Made by a program: the position numbers and the translations under genes
From: Rhizobium rhizogenes
GTDB taxonomy: Bacteria; Pseudomonadota; Alphaproteobacteria; Rhizobiales; Rhizobiaceae
Length of the DNA stretch: 64,000 nucleotides
Reading direction: 5' to 3'
Assembly: GCF_002005205.3 (NCBI RefSeq)
Contig: NZ_CP019701.2
Span: 1,798,001 to 1,862,000, forward strand
Notes under the pieces: model-generated
The model's input: the letters and a program-made list of their open reading frames with translations, nothing else
Database searches by the model: none
What the model was told of the DNA's origin: nothing
In this document: positions 25,735 to 33,900 of the stretch, one piece after another
Numbering within the stretch: the stretch's first letter is position 1
Layout: each line of letters begins with the position of its first letter

Positions 25735-27383
25735 AAAGAACCGGTGGGCAACTGATCGTCGAAGCGCTGAAGGCCAATGGTGTCTCCCGCGTTTCCTGCG
25801 TTCCGGGCGAAAGCTATCTGGCGGTGCTGGACGCGCTTTATGAAAGCGGCATCGAAACCGTGGTCTGCCGCCAGGAAGGTGGCGCCGCCATGATGGCCGA
25901 TACCTGGGGCCGGCTGACGGGTGAACCCGGCATCTGCATGGTGACCCGCGGTCCGGGTGCCACCAACGCCTCGGCCGGCCTGCACATCGCAAGGCAGGAT
26001 TCCATTCCGATGATCCTGTTCATCGGCCAAGTGCAGCGCGAGGCCCGCGAGCGCGAAGCCTTTCAGGAAGTGGAATATCGCCGCGCCTTCACCGAATTCG
26101 CCAAATGGGTGGGCGAGATCGATGATGCCCGCCGCATCCCCGAATTTGTCACCCGCGCCTTCACTGTCGCCACCTCCGGCCGCCCTGGCCCGGTGGTGCT
26201 GACGCTGCCCGAAGACATGCTGGTGGAAGAGGTCGAAGCGCCCGAGGCAAAGCCCTACACATCAGTCGAAGCGCATCCCGGCCCGTCACAGATCGCGGCC
26301 TTCGCGAAAATGCTGGGCGAGGCAAAACGGCCGATCTTCATTATCGGCGGCACGCGCTGGTCCGAGGAGAGCGTGGCGAGCTTCAGGGCATTTGCCGAAA
26401 ACCACAAGCTGCCCGCCGGCTGTTCCTTCCGCCGCCAGATGCTGTTCGATCACTTAAGCCCTTCCTATGCAGGCGATGTCGGCATCGGCATCAACCCGGC
26501 GCTGGCAAAGGAGATCAAGGAATCCGATCTCGTGGTCCTGCTCGGCGGCCGCCTCTCCGAAATGCCGTCTTCCGGTTATACGCTGCTCGACATCCCCTAC
26601 CCGTCGCAGAAACTCATCCACATCTATCCGGAAGCCGAAGAGCTTGGACGCGTTTACCGTCCCGATCTCGCAATCTGCGCCGCGCCGGATGATTTCGTCG
26701 CCGCCCTCTCCTCCATCTCGCTTCCGGCAAACGCCGCATGGGCCGAGCGCACCGCCGCCATACATGCGGCTTACCTCAACTGGTCCACGCCGCCGCAGAC
26801 CGGCCCCGGCCCGGTGCAGATGGGTCCGATCATGGACTGGATCGAGGCCAATGTGCCCGAGGATGCGATCTTCACCAATGGCGCCGGCAACTATGCCACC
26901 TGGGTGCACCGCTTCCACCGCTTCCGCCGCTTCAACACGCAATCGGCGCCAACCTCCGGCTCGATGGGTTACGGCTTACCCGCGGCGGTTGCTGCAAAGC
27001 ACCTGTTCCCGGAGCGGGAGGTGATCTGCTTTGCCGGTGACGGCTGCTTCATGATGCACGGACAGGAATTCATCACCGCCGTGCGCTACGGCCTGCCGAT
27101 CATCACCGTGCTGGTCAATAACGGCACCTATGGCACGATCCGCATGCATCAGGAACGGGAATATCCCGGCCGCGTGAGCGGCACCGATCTCGTCAATCCC
27201 GATTTCAACGCTTTTGCCAAAGCCTATGGCGGCCACGGCGAAACGGTGGAAAGAACGCAAGACTTCGCCGCTGCCTTCGAGCGGGCGCGTGCAAGCGGCA
27301 AGCCTGCGATCATCGAGGTGAAGCTGGACCCGGAAGCGATCACGCCAACGCGCACGCTGACACAGATCAGGACAAAAAGCTGA
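25731..27383 (+). CDS. Thiamine-diphosphate enzyme, acetolactate-synthase-like
   Basis: ThDP-dependent decarboxylase/carboligase family, 550 residues. N-terminal Pyr domain with catalytic Glu in VVCRQEGGAAMMADTWGRLTG, the TRGPGATNASAGLHIA loop, a central domain (about 190-330), and a C-terminal PP domain with the metal/ThDP motif GDGCFMMHGQEF..VNNGTYGTIRMHQ. Acetolactate synthases normally need a small subunit, and none is next to it. Coupled to the CoA-transferase, it could decarboxylate an acyl-CoA (oxalyl-CoA decarboxylase-like) or a 2-oxo acid. Followed by a double-hairpin repeat. Confidence 0.85.
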   Translation: MKRTGGQLIVEALKANGVSRVSCVPGESYLAVLDALYESGIETVVCRQEGGAAMMADTWGRLTGEPGICMVTRGPGATNASAGLHIARQDSIPMILFIGQVQREAREREAFQEVEYRRAFTEFAKWVGEIDDARRIPEFVTRAFTVATSGRPGPVVLTLPEDMLVEEVEAPEAKPYTSVEAHPGPSQIAAFAKMLGEAKRPIFIIGGTRWSEESVASFRAFAENHKLPAGCSFRRQMLFDHLSPSYAGDVGIGINPALAKEIKESDLVVLLGGRLSEMPSSGYTLLDIPYPSQKLIHIYPEAEELGRVYRPDLAICAAPDDFVAALSSISLPANAAWAERTAAIHAAYLNWSTPPQTGPGPVQMGPIMDWIEANVPEDAIFTNGAGNYATWVHRFHRFRRFNTQSAPTSGSMGYGLPAAVAAKHLFPEREVICFAGDGCFMMHGQEFITAVRYGLPIITVLVNNGTYGTIRMHQEREYPGRVSGTDLVNPDFNAFAKAYGGHGETVERTQDFAAAFERARASGKPAIIEVKLDPEAITPTRTLTQIRTKS

Positions 27384-27436
27384 CATGACGCATGGACATG
27401 CCTCCGGCATGGTGTAAATCCTGACGCTCGCTTGAC

Positions 27437-27522
27437 GCCATCCTCGGGCTTGTCCCGAGGATCCAACCACGTCGCGCTAAATCGATCGGTTGCAGATGCA
27501 CGGGACAGGCCCGAGCATGACG
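27437..27522 (-). repeat. Double-hairpin dispersed repeat, copy 1 (reverse)
   Basis: About 86 bp with a palindromic arm CATCCTCGGGCTTGTCCCGA at the left and a second GC-rich arm CACGGGACAGGCCCGAGCAT at the right, joined by a less conserved middle. Read on the minus strand it aligns with the copies at 28379 and 56676, including CTGCAACC and ACGTGGTT..GATCCTCGG. It lies between the ThDP enzyme and HugZ-like genes. Confidence 0.85.
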
Positions 27523-27570
27523 TGGAGAGGTTTTACGCTTCTCTCAGCATCCACTAACTCAGGATAAGAC

Positions 27571-28335
27571 ATGCCGGACGTTGCCCCTCCCGTCATCACC
27601 CCACGCGGCGCGAGGATCGAGCCCTCGGCCGGCGCACCTTTCGAGGCGGTGCGCGTGGCACGCGATGTGCTGCACACATCCCGCACGGCGGCGCTCGCCA
27701 CGCTCGATCCGGTCAGCGGCTATCCCTATACGACCGCCACCAATATCGGCATCGAGCCGGATGGCACGCCATTCTTCTTCGCAGCCGGGCTAACGCTGCA
27801 CGCGCGCAACATGGAGGCCGACCCGCGCATCTCGCTGACGCTGGCGCCCTTCGGCAAGGGCGACGCGCTGACGCTTCCGCGGCTGACACTGGTGGGCAAG
27901 GTGGAACAGCTCGGCCCGGATGAGACGCAACTCGCCATCAGGCGCTACATTGCCCGTTACCCCAAAGCGAAACTTTATCTCTCCCTTCCCGACACGAGAC
28001 TTTACCGGCTGCGGACGGAAGGCGTGCAGATCAATGGCGGCCCGGCCCGCAATGCCAGCAACATCACCCCGGCCGACCTGCGCACCGATCTCTCAGGCGC
28101 GGCGGAACTGATGGCGGTGGTGGAAAGCGAAGCGGCCCGCCTCAACGCCATCAAGGGCGAAGCGTCGCGGTTGGCGGTTCTCGCCGGCGCAAAGGCCGGC
28201 CGCTGGGCGATCACCTCCATCGACCCTGAGGGCATCGATCTTGCCTCGGTAAATGATCTGGCGCGGCTGTGGTTTGCGGAGCGGGTGGAGACGTTGAAGC
28301 AGTTTGAGAAGGCGCTTGCTTTGCTTCTGAAATGA
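27571..28335 (+). CDS. HugZ-family / pyridoxamine-oxidase-fold protein
   Basis: 254-residue protein with an N-terminal FMN-binding split barrel (ARDVLHTSRTAALATLDPVSGYPYTTATNIGIEPDGTPFFFAAGLTLHARNM shown only in part: the TSRTAALATLD and GYPYTTAT strands) and a C-terminal DUF2470-like helical half ending LWFAERVETLKQFEKAL. This order matches HugZ/HutZ-like haem-utilisation proteins, though many relatives have unknown roles. No iron-uptake genes are near. The start follows AGGA and is flanked by repeat copies on both sides. Confidence 0.82.
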   Translation: MPDVAPPVITPRGARIEPSAGAPFEAVRVARDVLHTSRTAALATLDPVSGYPYTTATNIGIEPDGTPFFFAAGLTLHARNMEADPRISLTLAPFGKGDALTLPRLTLVGKVEQLGPDETQLAIRRYIARYPKAKLYLSLPDTRLYRLRTEGVQINGGPARNASNITPADLRTDLSGAAELMAVVESEAARLNAIKGEASRLAVLAGAKAGRWAITSIDPEGIDLASVNDLARLWFAERVETLKQFEKALALLLK

Positions 28336-28378
28336 AGGGCGCAAACGATTCACAAACCTGGGACAATCGTCTCTCTTC

Positions 28379-28464
28379 CGTCATGCTCGGGCCTGTCCCG
28401 AGCATCTGCCACCTATCAAGTTGTGATACGTGAGTGGATCCTCGGGACAAGCCCGAGGATGACG
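28379..28464 (+). repeat. Double-hairpin dispersed repeat, copy 2
   Basis: Left arm GTCATGCTCGGGCCTGTCCC, then AGCATCTGCC, a variable middle, and right arm GATCCTCGGGACAAGCCCGA ending GGATGAC. Each arm folds into its own hairpin. It lies between the convergent HugZ-like and RidA genes. Confidence 0.85.
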
Positions 28465-28486
28465 AAACGAGCGTTTCGAATTTCCC

Positions 28487-28530
28487 ATCAAAAAAGGCCG
28501 GGCCGCATTCCGCGACCCGGCCTTTCTTTG
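28487..28530 (-). terminator. Terminator after ridA
   Basis: Arms AAAGGCCGGG (28493-28502) and CCCGGCCTTT (28516-28525) form a 10-bp stem; the minus strand continues into six T. It lies just past the RidA stop and could also act for HugZ-like transcripts. Confidence 0.85.
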
Positions 28531-28546
28531 GAAATCAGACTGATGC

Positions 28547-28888
28547 TCAGAGAGCAGCAGTGACGATGAATTCAACCTTGTAGTCCGGCGTTGCCAGCGC
28601 TGCTTCGCTGGTGGCACGGGCCGGCGGGTTTGCCGGGTCGATCCAGCCTTCCCAGACGGCGTTCATTTCGCCGAAGGTGGACATGTCGGAGAGGTAGATG
28701 ATGGTCTGCAGGACCTTCGACTTGTCGGAGCCGGCAGCGGCCAGCAGGCGGTCGACTTCAGCCAGCGCAGACTTGCTCTGTTCCGTCACGCTGGTGCCTT
28801 CGCCAACCTGGCCGGCCAGATAAACGGTGTTGCCGTGAACGACGGCGCCGCTCATGCGCTTGCCCGGCTCGATACGCTTGATGGTCAT
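28547..28888 (-). CDS. RidA-family protein
   Basis: Rid/YjgF/YER057c family, known for hydrolysing reactive enamine/imine intermediates. Start at 28888 follows CAGGAG; the long upstream extension overlaps the DUF442 gene and is rejected. The 113-residue product has GNTVYLAGQVGE, QTIIYLSDMSTFGEMN and the conserved Arg-containing PPARATSEAALA. It lacks some canonical RidA residues, so I do not assign the RidA subgroup proper. Shares an operon with the gene upstream (49-nt gap). Confidence 0.9.
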   Translation of the reverse strand: MTIKRIEPGKRMSGAVVHGNTVYLAGQVGEGTSVTEQSKSALAEVDRLLAAAGSDKSKVLQTIIYLSDMSTFGEMNAVWEGWIDPANPPARATSEAALATPDYKVEFIVTAAL

Positions 28889-28937
28889 GGAAAACTCCTG
28901 TTGATTGGCATTTGAAAACAAAATGAAGCGCGAAAAA

Positions 28938-29276
28938 TCAACCGCGCAGGTGGTGGGTCTTTTCGTAGATCGCCGTCGAGCGCGCGCCGGAACGGCAATA
29001 GCCGAGCATCGGGCGCTGCAATTCGTCAAGCGCATCCACCATGCCGGCAACGGCATCGGCGTCGACGCCATAACGGCCGACAGGCACATGCATGATGGTA
29101 ATACCGAGCTGCTCTGCGCGCTCGGCAATATCGGCGAAAAGCGGCTGGCCGTCTTCTTCACCATCAGGGCGGTGGCAGACGATCGACTTGAAGCCGAGTG
29201 CCTTGACCTCATCCAGATCGGCGACGCTGATCTGTCCCGTTACCGAATATTCGTCGTCTATGCGCCTGATATCCAT
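28938..29276 (-). CDS. DUF442 / TIGR01244 phosphatase-like protein
   Basis: 112-residue protein starting MDIRRIDDEYSVTGQISVAD; the frame is open to 29360 but the shorter start gives the family N-terminus. It has the dual-specificity-phosphatase-like P-loop LGYCRSGARSTAIY (Cx5R) near the C-terminus and KSIVCHRPDGEE in the middle. The family includes the beta-lactamase-hydrolase-like (Blh) N-terminal domain linked to sulfide metabolism, where it may act as a sulfur transferase or phosphatase. Co-transcribed with RidA. Confidence 0.85.
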   Translation of the reverse strand: MDIRRIDDEYSVTGQISVADLDEVKALGFKSIVCHRPDGEEDGQPLFADIAERAEQLGITIMHVPVGRYGVDADAVAGMVDALDELQRPMLGYCRSGARSTAIYEKTHHLRG

Positions 29277-29403
29277 CTTATGCCTCCGCTGAAATCGGCA
29301 TCCGCGCCGCTGGCACGCTCTCGCCACCCTTAGAAATCCGCATCCGATGTAAGGGCTCAAAACCCATGCGTCAATGATGCGGTGTCCTCATTCGGTACGG
29401 CAT

Positions 29404-30267
29404 TCAGAGGATGGAAAAGCGCAGGCCGAAGGAGCGGCTTTCACCGGGCTGGAGAATATTGAATTCGCCTGCAGCCTCAAGCTCGCTCCGCCCCACCCAG
29501 CGATGCGAAACCGGCTCGATGCCGAGCACATTGGCCGGCTCCTGCTGGTTGCGCCACATCTGCAGATAGGGCAGCGTCTCGGTGCGAAAACGCACGGTCA
29601 GCGTCTTCCCGCCAATGGCCGCGACGGGACCGAGCTTCAATTCCGCCCATTCGTCATTACCGGCAGGAACACAGAAAACATTGCCCGGCTCCTCGCCGAA
29701 ACGCCAGCCATGGCCGCCGCCATCCAGCATTGCGCCTTCCAGCCGCACCGCATCGTCAAACAGACGGGCACCGACATTCATGTGATACATCAGGAACACC
29801 GGCGTCGGCCGGTCTGACGTATTGACGATCCGGTCATCAAGGCTGACTTCGCCGCTTTCGCCATCGATGCGCCACGTCCGCTCCAGCAGCGCAGTGCCGC
29901 CATCGGCAAGCTTTACGGGAACCTCGACGCGCGCCAGTGCATTGGTCTCATGAACATCGAAGGCGACTATCTTTGCCGGATGCGAGGAAAAGGACCCATG
30001 CAACGGATATCGACGCCCCTCGCCGTCACCTTCGATCGGTTCGGGATGGCGGATATGATCGGGACCGCAGGTGAAGAGAAAGCCTTCCAGCGAATGATCG
30101 ATGCGCGCATCGCCATCGTCGGGAATGGCGCGGCCGGGCGCGATGTCGATGCCATCGACGACGCAGGCGCCGATATCGAAAACGGAGGTTTCATCGAGGA
30201 AAATGCGTGGCGATTTGCCGGCCTGAAACGAACGCAAGACAACCTCCCTGTGGCGGTAAAAACGCAT
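29404..30267 (-). CDS. Aldose-1-epimerase-like protein (DUF4432)
   Basis: 287-residue protein of the galactose-mutarotase superfamily. Motifs: an early acidic segment, PLHGSFSSHPAKIV with the conserved His, RTWRIDGESGEVSLDDRIVNTSD, and FLMYHMNVGARLFDD with a second His. A late ETLPYLQMWRNQQEPANVLGIEPVSHR is typical of DUF4432. It probably converts the anomers of a sugar or binds one; the sugar is unknown. Stands alone; divergent from the L,D-transpeptidase gene. Confidence 0.82.
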   Translation of the reverse strand: MRFYRHREVVLRSFQAGKSPRIFLDETSVFDIGACVVDGIDIAPGRAIPDDGDARIDHSLEGFLFTCGPDHIRHPEPIEGDGEGRRYPLHGSFSSHPAKIVAFDVHETNALARVEVPVKLADGGTALLERTWRIDGESGEVSLDDRIVNTSDRPTPVFLMYHMNVGARLFDDAVRLEGAMLDGGGHGWRFGEEPGNVFCVPAGNDEWAELKLGPVAAIGGKTLTVRFRTETLPYLQMWRNQQEPANVLGIEPVSHRWVGRSELEAAGEFNILQPGESRSFGLRFSIL

Positions 30268-30392
30268 GAATCACGGAAACGCTACTAGTCGTGACGGAAA
30301 TTAAGATTGCATTAACCGCGAATTCACCTTTTTCACAATAGGGTCAAGATTGCGGTGTGTTTATCGGTGAACAAGCAAGGGATAGCAGAATC

Positions 30393-31787
30393 GTGAAACA
30401 GTTTCTTAACGCAGCTCTGGGTCTGACAGTCGCGGTAGTGGCAGCTTTCGCCCCGCTACAGGCTGGCGCGCAGCAGCGTTATGGCGATCAGCAGACGATG
30501 CTGGTGACCCCGGACGGTCGCGTGCTCGACTTCATGCCGGAGCGCGGCGATATCGTCATCAGCCGCGATGCCATGGGTCGCACGGTGTTTTACGATCAGT
30601 ACGGCAATCTGCTGGCCACCGAAATGCCCTCCGGTTACCAGCAGCAACGGCAGCAGGCGCGCCAGCAGCGCGACACCACCTATTATCCGCCCGCCCCCGG
30701 CGGCCAGTATCGCGAACCACAGCGCGACTACGGCTATCAGGACAATGGCAGCGTGCGTGATTATCGCGAATATCGCGGTGATGGCTCCGATGACAATGTC
30801 TATACCGGCTCCGTTCCCGGCCCCGGCGCGGTGGAAAGCGGGCCGCTCGGCCAACCCATGCCCGGCGAAAGCACCACCGCCGCCGTTCCGCAGCCGGATC
30901 ACCTGATCGAGCGCCACACACCGGTGACGACACCGGTCAACCGTTCCCGTCAGGAAATCGTCGCGCTGCAGACTTTCCTCGACCGTGAAGGCATCTCGCC
31001 CGGCGTTATCGACGGCAAGATGGGTGACAACGTCAACAAGGCCATTGCCGCCTGGCAGGACATGACCGGCGAAAAGCTGGACCCGAACAATTCCGACGAC
31101 ATTCTGGAACGCCTGCGCTCTTCCGGCGGCATGCCGATCGTCGACTACACCATCACCGCCGCCGATGCCGCCGGCCCCTATGTCGCCTCCATTCCGGACG
31201 ACTATGCCGAGAAGTCGCAGTTGCCCGCTCTGTCCTTCACCTCCACGTCCGAGGCGCTCGCCGAGCGCTTCCATATGGATGAGAACTATCTGAAGGAACT
31301 GAACCCCGGCATCGACTTCACGGTGCCCGGCACCATCATCAAGGTGGTCAATCCGGGCGAGACGAAAAAGGGACAGGTGGCCCGCATCGTCGCGCATAAG
31401 GGCATCAAGCAGGTCTTCGCCTATGGCCAGGACGGCAATCTGATCGCCGCTTATCCCGCCACCATCGGTTCCACGGATACGCCTTCGCCGAGCGGCACGC
31501 ACACGGTGGAGCGCATCGCGCTCAATCCCGGCTACACCTATAATCCGAAGATCAACTTCAAGCAGGGCCAGAACGACAAGATCCTGCAGATTCCGCCGGG
31601 TCCGAACGGCCCGGTCGGCACGGTCTGGATTGCCCTGTCGAAGCCGACCTACGGCATTCACGGCACGCCGGAACCTTCCAAGATCGGCAAGACGAACAGC
31701 CACGGCTGTATCCGCCTGACCAACTGGGATGCGACCGAACTGGCAAAGATGGTCCGCCCCGGCGTTGTGGTCGAATTCGCGGAATAG
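30393..31787 (+). CDS. L,D-transpeptidase (YkuD) with peptidoglycan-binding domain
   Basis: Periplasmic cross-linking enzyme. I choose the GTG at 30393, which gives the signal peptide (V/M)KQFLNAALGLTVAVVAAF cut after AGA; the frame opens 12 codons earlier. After a Gln/Arg/Pro-rich segment comes a peptidoglycan-binding domain (LQTFLDREGISPGVIDGKMG), a LysM-like region (LAERFHMDENYLKELNPGI) and the YkuD domain with the catalytic motif IHGTPEPSKIG..SHGCIRL. The 464-residue three-part architecture fits polar-growing Rhizobiales, which rely heavily on L,D-transpeptidases. Confidence 0.94.
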   Translation: MKQFLNAALGLTVAVVAAFAPLQAGAQQRYGDQQTMLVTPDGRVLDFMPERGDIVISRDAMGRTVFYDQYGNLLATEMPSGYQQQRQQARQQRDTTYYPPAPGGQYREPQRDYGYQDNGSVRDYREYRGDGSDDNVYTGSVPGPGAVESGPLGQPMPGESTTAAVPQPDHLIERHTPVTTPVNRSRQEIVALQTFLDREGISPGVIDGKMGDNVNKAIAAWQDMTGEKLDPNNSDDILERLRSSGGMPIVDYTITAADAAGPYVASIPDDYAEKSQLPALSFTSTSEALAERFHMDENYLKELNPGIDFTVPGTIIKVVNPGETKKGQVARIVAHKGIKQVFAYGQDGNLIAAYPATIGSTDTPSPSGTHTVERIALNPGYTYNPKINFKQGQNDKILQIPPGPNGPVGTVWIALSKPTYGIHGTPEPSKIGKTNSHGCIRLTNWDATELAKMVRPGVVVEFAE

Positions 31788-31810
31788 GATCGACCGGAAT
31801 AAAAGAGAAA

Positions 31811-31843
31811 AAGCCCGGCGGTTTGGTCCGTCGGGTTTTTTCA
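31811..31843 (+). terminator. Terminator after L,D-transpeptidase
   Basis: CCCGGCGG (31814-31821) pairs with CCGTCGGG (31828-31835, one G-T) and is followed by seven T. The MFS gene on the other strand ends at 31856. Confidence 0.85.
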
Positions 31844-31855
31844 TTTAGTGGTGTT

Positions 31856-33061
31856 TCAGTCGCGCTTTTCCGTCAGGAAATACAGCAGGGCGGCCACCGG
31901 CAAGGCGAAACCGATCCACGAGGCGGCTTGCCATTCGCCGACAGCATAAGCCCAGCCGCCCACGGCGGAACCGATTGCACCGCCCATGAAAAACGTCGCC
32001 ATATAGATGCCGTTCAGACGGCTGCGGAATTCCGCCCCGAGCGTGAAGATCGCCCGCTGGCCAAGCACCAGATTGGTGGTGACGCCGAAATCCAGAACGA
32101 TGGCTGCGACTACCAGAATGGCGAGCGCCAGATGCGAGCCTTCGGGCGCGAGATGTGTGACGACGAAGGAGAGCGCCACAGCCACCAATGCCAGGAAAGT
32201 CGCCGCGCGGGTCCAGCCGCGATCGGCCATCCGCCCGGCAATTGGCGCAGCCACGGTGCCCGCAGCACCGGCAAGCGCAAAGAGCGCGATCTCACCCTGG
32301 CTCAGGTTGAAATGCGGTCCGCTCAGATAAAGCGGCGTCGTGGTCCAGAACAGGCTGAAAGCGGCAAACAGGAAGGCATGGTAGATTGCCCGCCGCCGCA
32401 GGATCGGCGTGTGGAGGGCAAGCCTGCCCATCGAGGCCATCAGCGAGCCGTAACCCAGCCTTGCCTCCGGCATGCGCGGCGGCAAAAGCCGGAAGAGCAC
32501 GACGGCAAGAAGCGCCATGACTGCCGCCGACGTCAGAAAGACGCCGCGCCATGAAACGACTTCCGACAGCAGGCTGGAGACCGGCCGCGCCAGCATGATG
32601 CCGGCCATCAGACCGCTCATGACATTGCCGACCACCCGGCCGCGAATGGCGTGCGGCGCCATGTGCGCGGCATAGGGAACGATGACCTGCACCGCCACTG
32701 AACTGACGCCGACCAGAAAGGCCGCGATCAGGAACGGGGCCGCCTGCGGCGCGAATGCCGCTGCCACAAGGGAAAGCACCGCCATCGAGACGGAACCGAC
32801 CACCAGCTTGCGGTTTTCAACGAGATCGCCGAGCGGCACGACGAACAGCAGGCCGACACCGTAACCGATCTGCGTCAGGGTCACGATCAGCCCGGTGGCG
32901 CCGGCGGAAAGACCAAGCTCCGCCCCGATGATGCCGGCAAGCGGCTGGGCATAATAAAGATTGGCGGCAATCAACCCGCAGGCTGTCGCCAGCAGAAAAG
33001 TCAAAGCCGGAGAAAGGGATGTTGCATCAACATCCTCCCCTTCAATTACACGCGTCGTCAT
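31856..33061 (-). CDS. MFS transporter (DHA-type)
   Basis: 401-residue major facilitator with about 12 membrane segments; the segment LPLGDLVENRKLVVGS is the loop 2-3 signature. Start at 33061 (MTTRVIEGEDVD) is six bases after GGAG; earlier TTG/ATG at 33073/33064 are less well spaced. Closely related to drug/arabinose-type exporters, substrate unknown. The promoter region carries a 16-bp palindrome (33077-33092) that also precedes the divergently placed upstream TetR gene, so it is probably derepressed by an efflux ligand. Confidence 0.9.
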   Translation of the reverse strand: MTTRVIEGEDVDATSLSPALTFLLATACGLIAANLYYAQPLAGIIGAELGLSAGATGLIVTLTQIGYGVGLLFVVPLGDLVENRKLVVGSVSMAVLSLVAAAFAPQAAPFLIAAFLVGVSSVAVQVIVPYAAHMAPHAIRGRVVGNVMSGLMAGIMLARPVSSLLSEVVSWRGVFLTSAAVMALLAVVLFRLLPPRMPEARLGYGSLMASMGRLALHTPILRRRAIYHAFLFAAFSLFWTTTPLYLSGPHFNLSQGEIALFALAGAAGTVAAPIAGRMADRGWTRAATFLALVAVALSFVVTHLAPEGSHLALAILVVAAIVLDFGVTTNLVLGQRAIFTLGAEFRSRLNGIYMATFFMGGAIGSAVGGWAYAVGEWQAASWIGFALPVAALLYFLTEKRD

Positions 33062-33076
33062 CATTTTCTCCAATAT

Positions 33077-33092
33077 GGAAACGAACGTTTCC
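33077..33092. promoter_or_regulatory. TetR operator before MFS gene
   Basis: GGAAACGAACGTTTCC: perfect 7-bp arms around a 2-base centre, located 16-31 bp upstream of the MFS start codon. The same arms recur at 33744-33759 in front of the TetR gene with one change. Confidence 0.85.
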
Positions 33093-33107
33093 TAAATAGA
33101 CATAAAT

Positions 33108-33731
33108 TCACTCGGCAAGCTTCATGGCGATATCCACCACGGCCACCATGTCCTTGAGGCTGCGCCCCGTCTTTCCCACCACGCGCATGCCGTACATCAT
33201 GCACAGCATCGCCCGGGAAAGATCATCGGGATCGGCCCTGGAATTCACCGAACCATCCTTCTGCCCCTCGGCAACGAGGCGGGCGACGATCCGCTCCCTC
33301 GCCTTGACGGCCCGCTCGACCACAACGGCAATGTCGTCATCCAGCGCCGCCAGATCGGCAGCGGCACCGACAACCAGACATCCATCAGAGCCGGCACCGC
33401 CATGCGACCGTTCCGCATAAAACATCAGCCCTGCCCGCAGGCGTTCACGACCGGTATCGTAACCGGCCACCGCCGCCTCGAAACGCTCTGTCTGCACAAT
33501 CCTGTAGCGCTCCATCGTGGCGATGAAGACGGCCTTCTTGTCCTTGAAAGCCTTGTAAAGACTGCCCTGCGCCAGCTCCATCGCATCGGTAAGGTCGCCC
33601 ACAGAGGTGGCGTGATAACCGCGTCTGGAAAAAACCCGGATCGCACCATCGAGAGCGCGGTCGATATCGAACTCGCGCGGCCTGCCGCGATGGCGCTGTT
33701 CCTCGGACTGGTTGTGGCTGGTATTGCTCAT
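33108..33731 (-). CDS. TetR/AcrR-family repressor
   Basis: 207-residue regulator. Start at 33731 (MSNTSHNQSEEQ); the open frame begins 33 codons earlier but that part lies over the operator. The N-terminal helix-turn-helix is FDIDRALDGAIRVFSRRGYHATSVGDLTDAMELAQGSLYKAFKDK (key parts GYHATSVGDL and GSLYKAFKDKKAVF). The C-terminal ligand domain is of the TetR_C type seen in efflux repressors. It is co-directional and upstream of the MFS gene; both carry the same operator, consistent with repression of the transporter and autoregulation. Confidence 0.93.
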   Translation of the reverse strand: MSNTSHNQSEEQRHRGRPREFDIDRALDGAIRVFSRRGYHATSVGDLTDAMELAQGSLYKAFKDKKAVFIATMERYRIVQTERFEAAVAGYDTGRERLRAGLMFYAERSHGGAGSDGCLVVGAAADLAALDDDIAVVVERAVKARERIVARLVAEGQKDGSVNSRADPDDLSRAMLCMMYGMRVVGKTGRSLKDMVAVVDIAMKLAE

Positions 33732-33743
33732 GGCCGGAATATA

Positions 33744-33759
33744 GGAAACGATCATTTCC
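33744..33759. promoter_or_regulatory. TetR operator before tetR gene
   Basis: GGAAACGATCATTTCC: 16 bp, imperfect palindrome with the same GGAAAC..TTTCC arms as 33077-33092, 13-28 bp upstream of the TetR start. Taken as the autoregulatory site. Confidence 0.8.
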
Positions 33760-33900
33760 AAATCAAGCAAATAATGAAGCCATCGCGGAAAAACGACGAC
33801 TGACACGCCGGCAAGCCGGACGGCCGCCAATGGTCCGAGACAGCATCATCCGTCTGCGGTTATGAGCGCCGCAGACGGATCGAAAGTTGAAAGCAATGTT

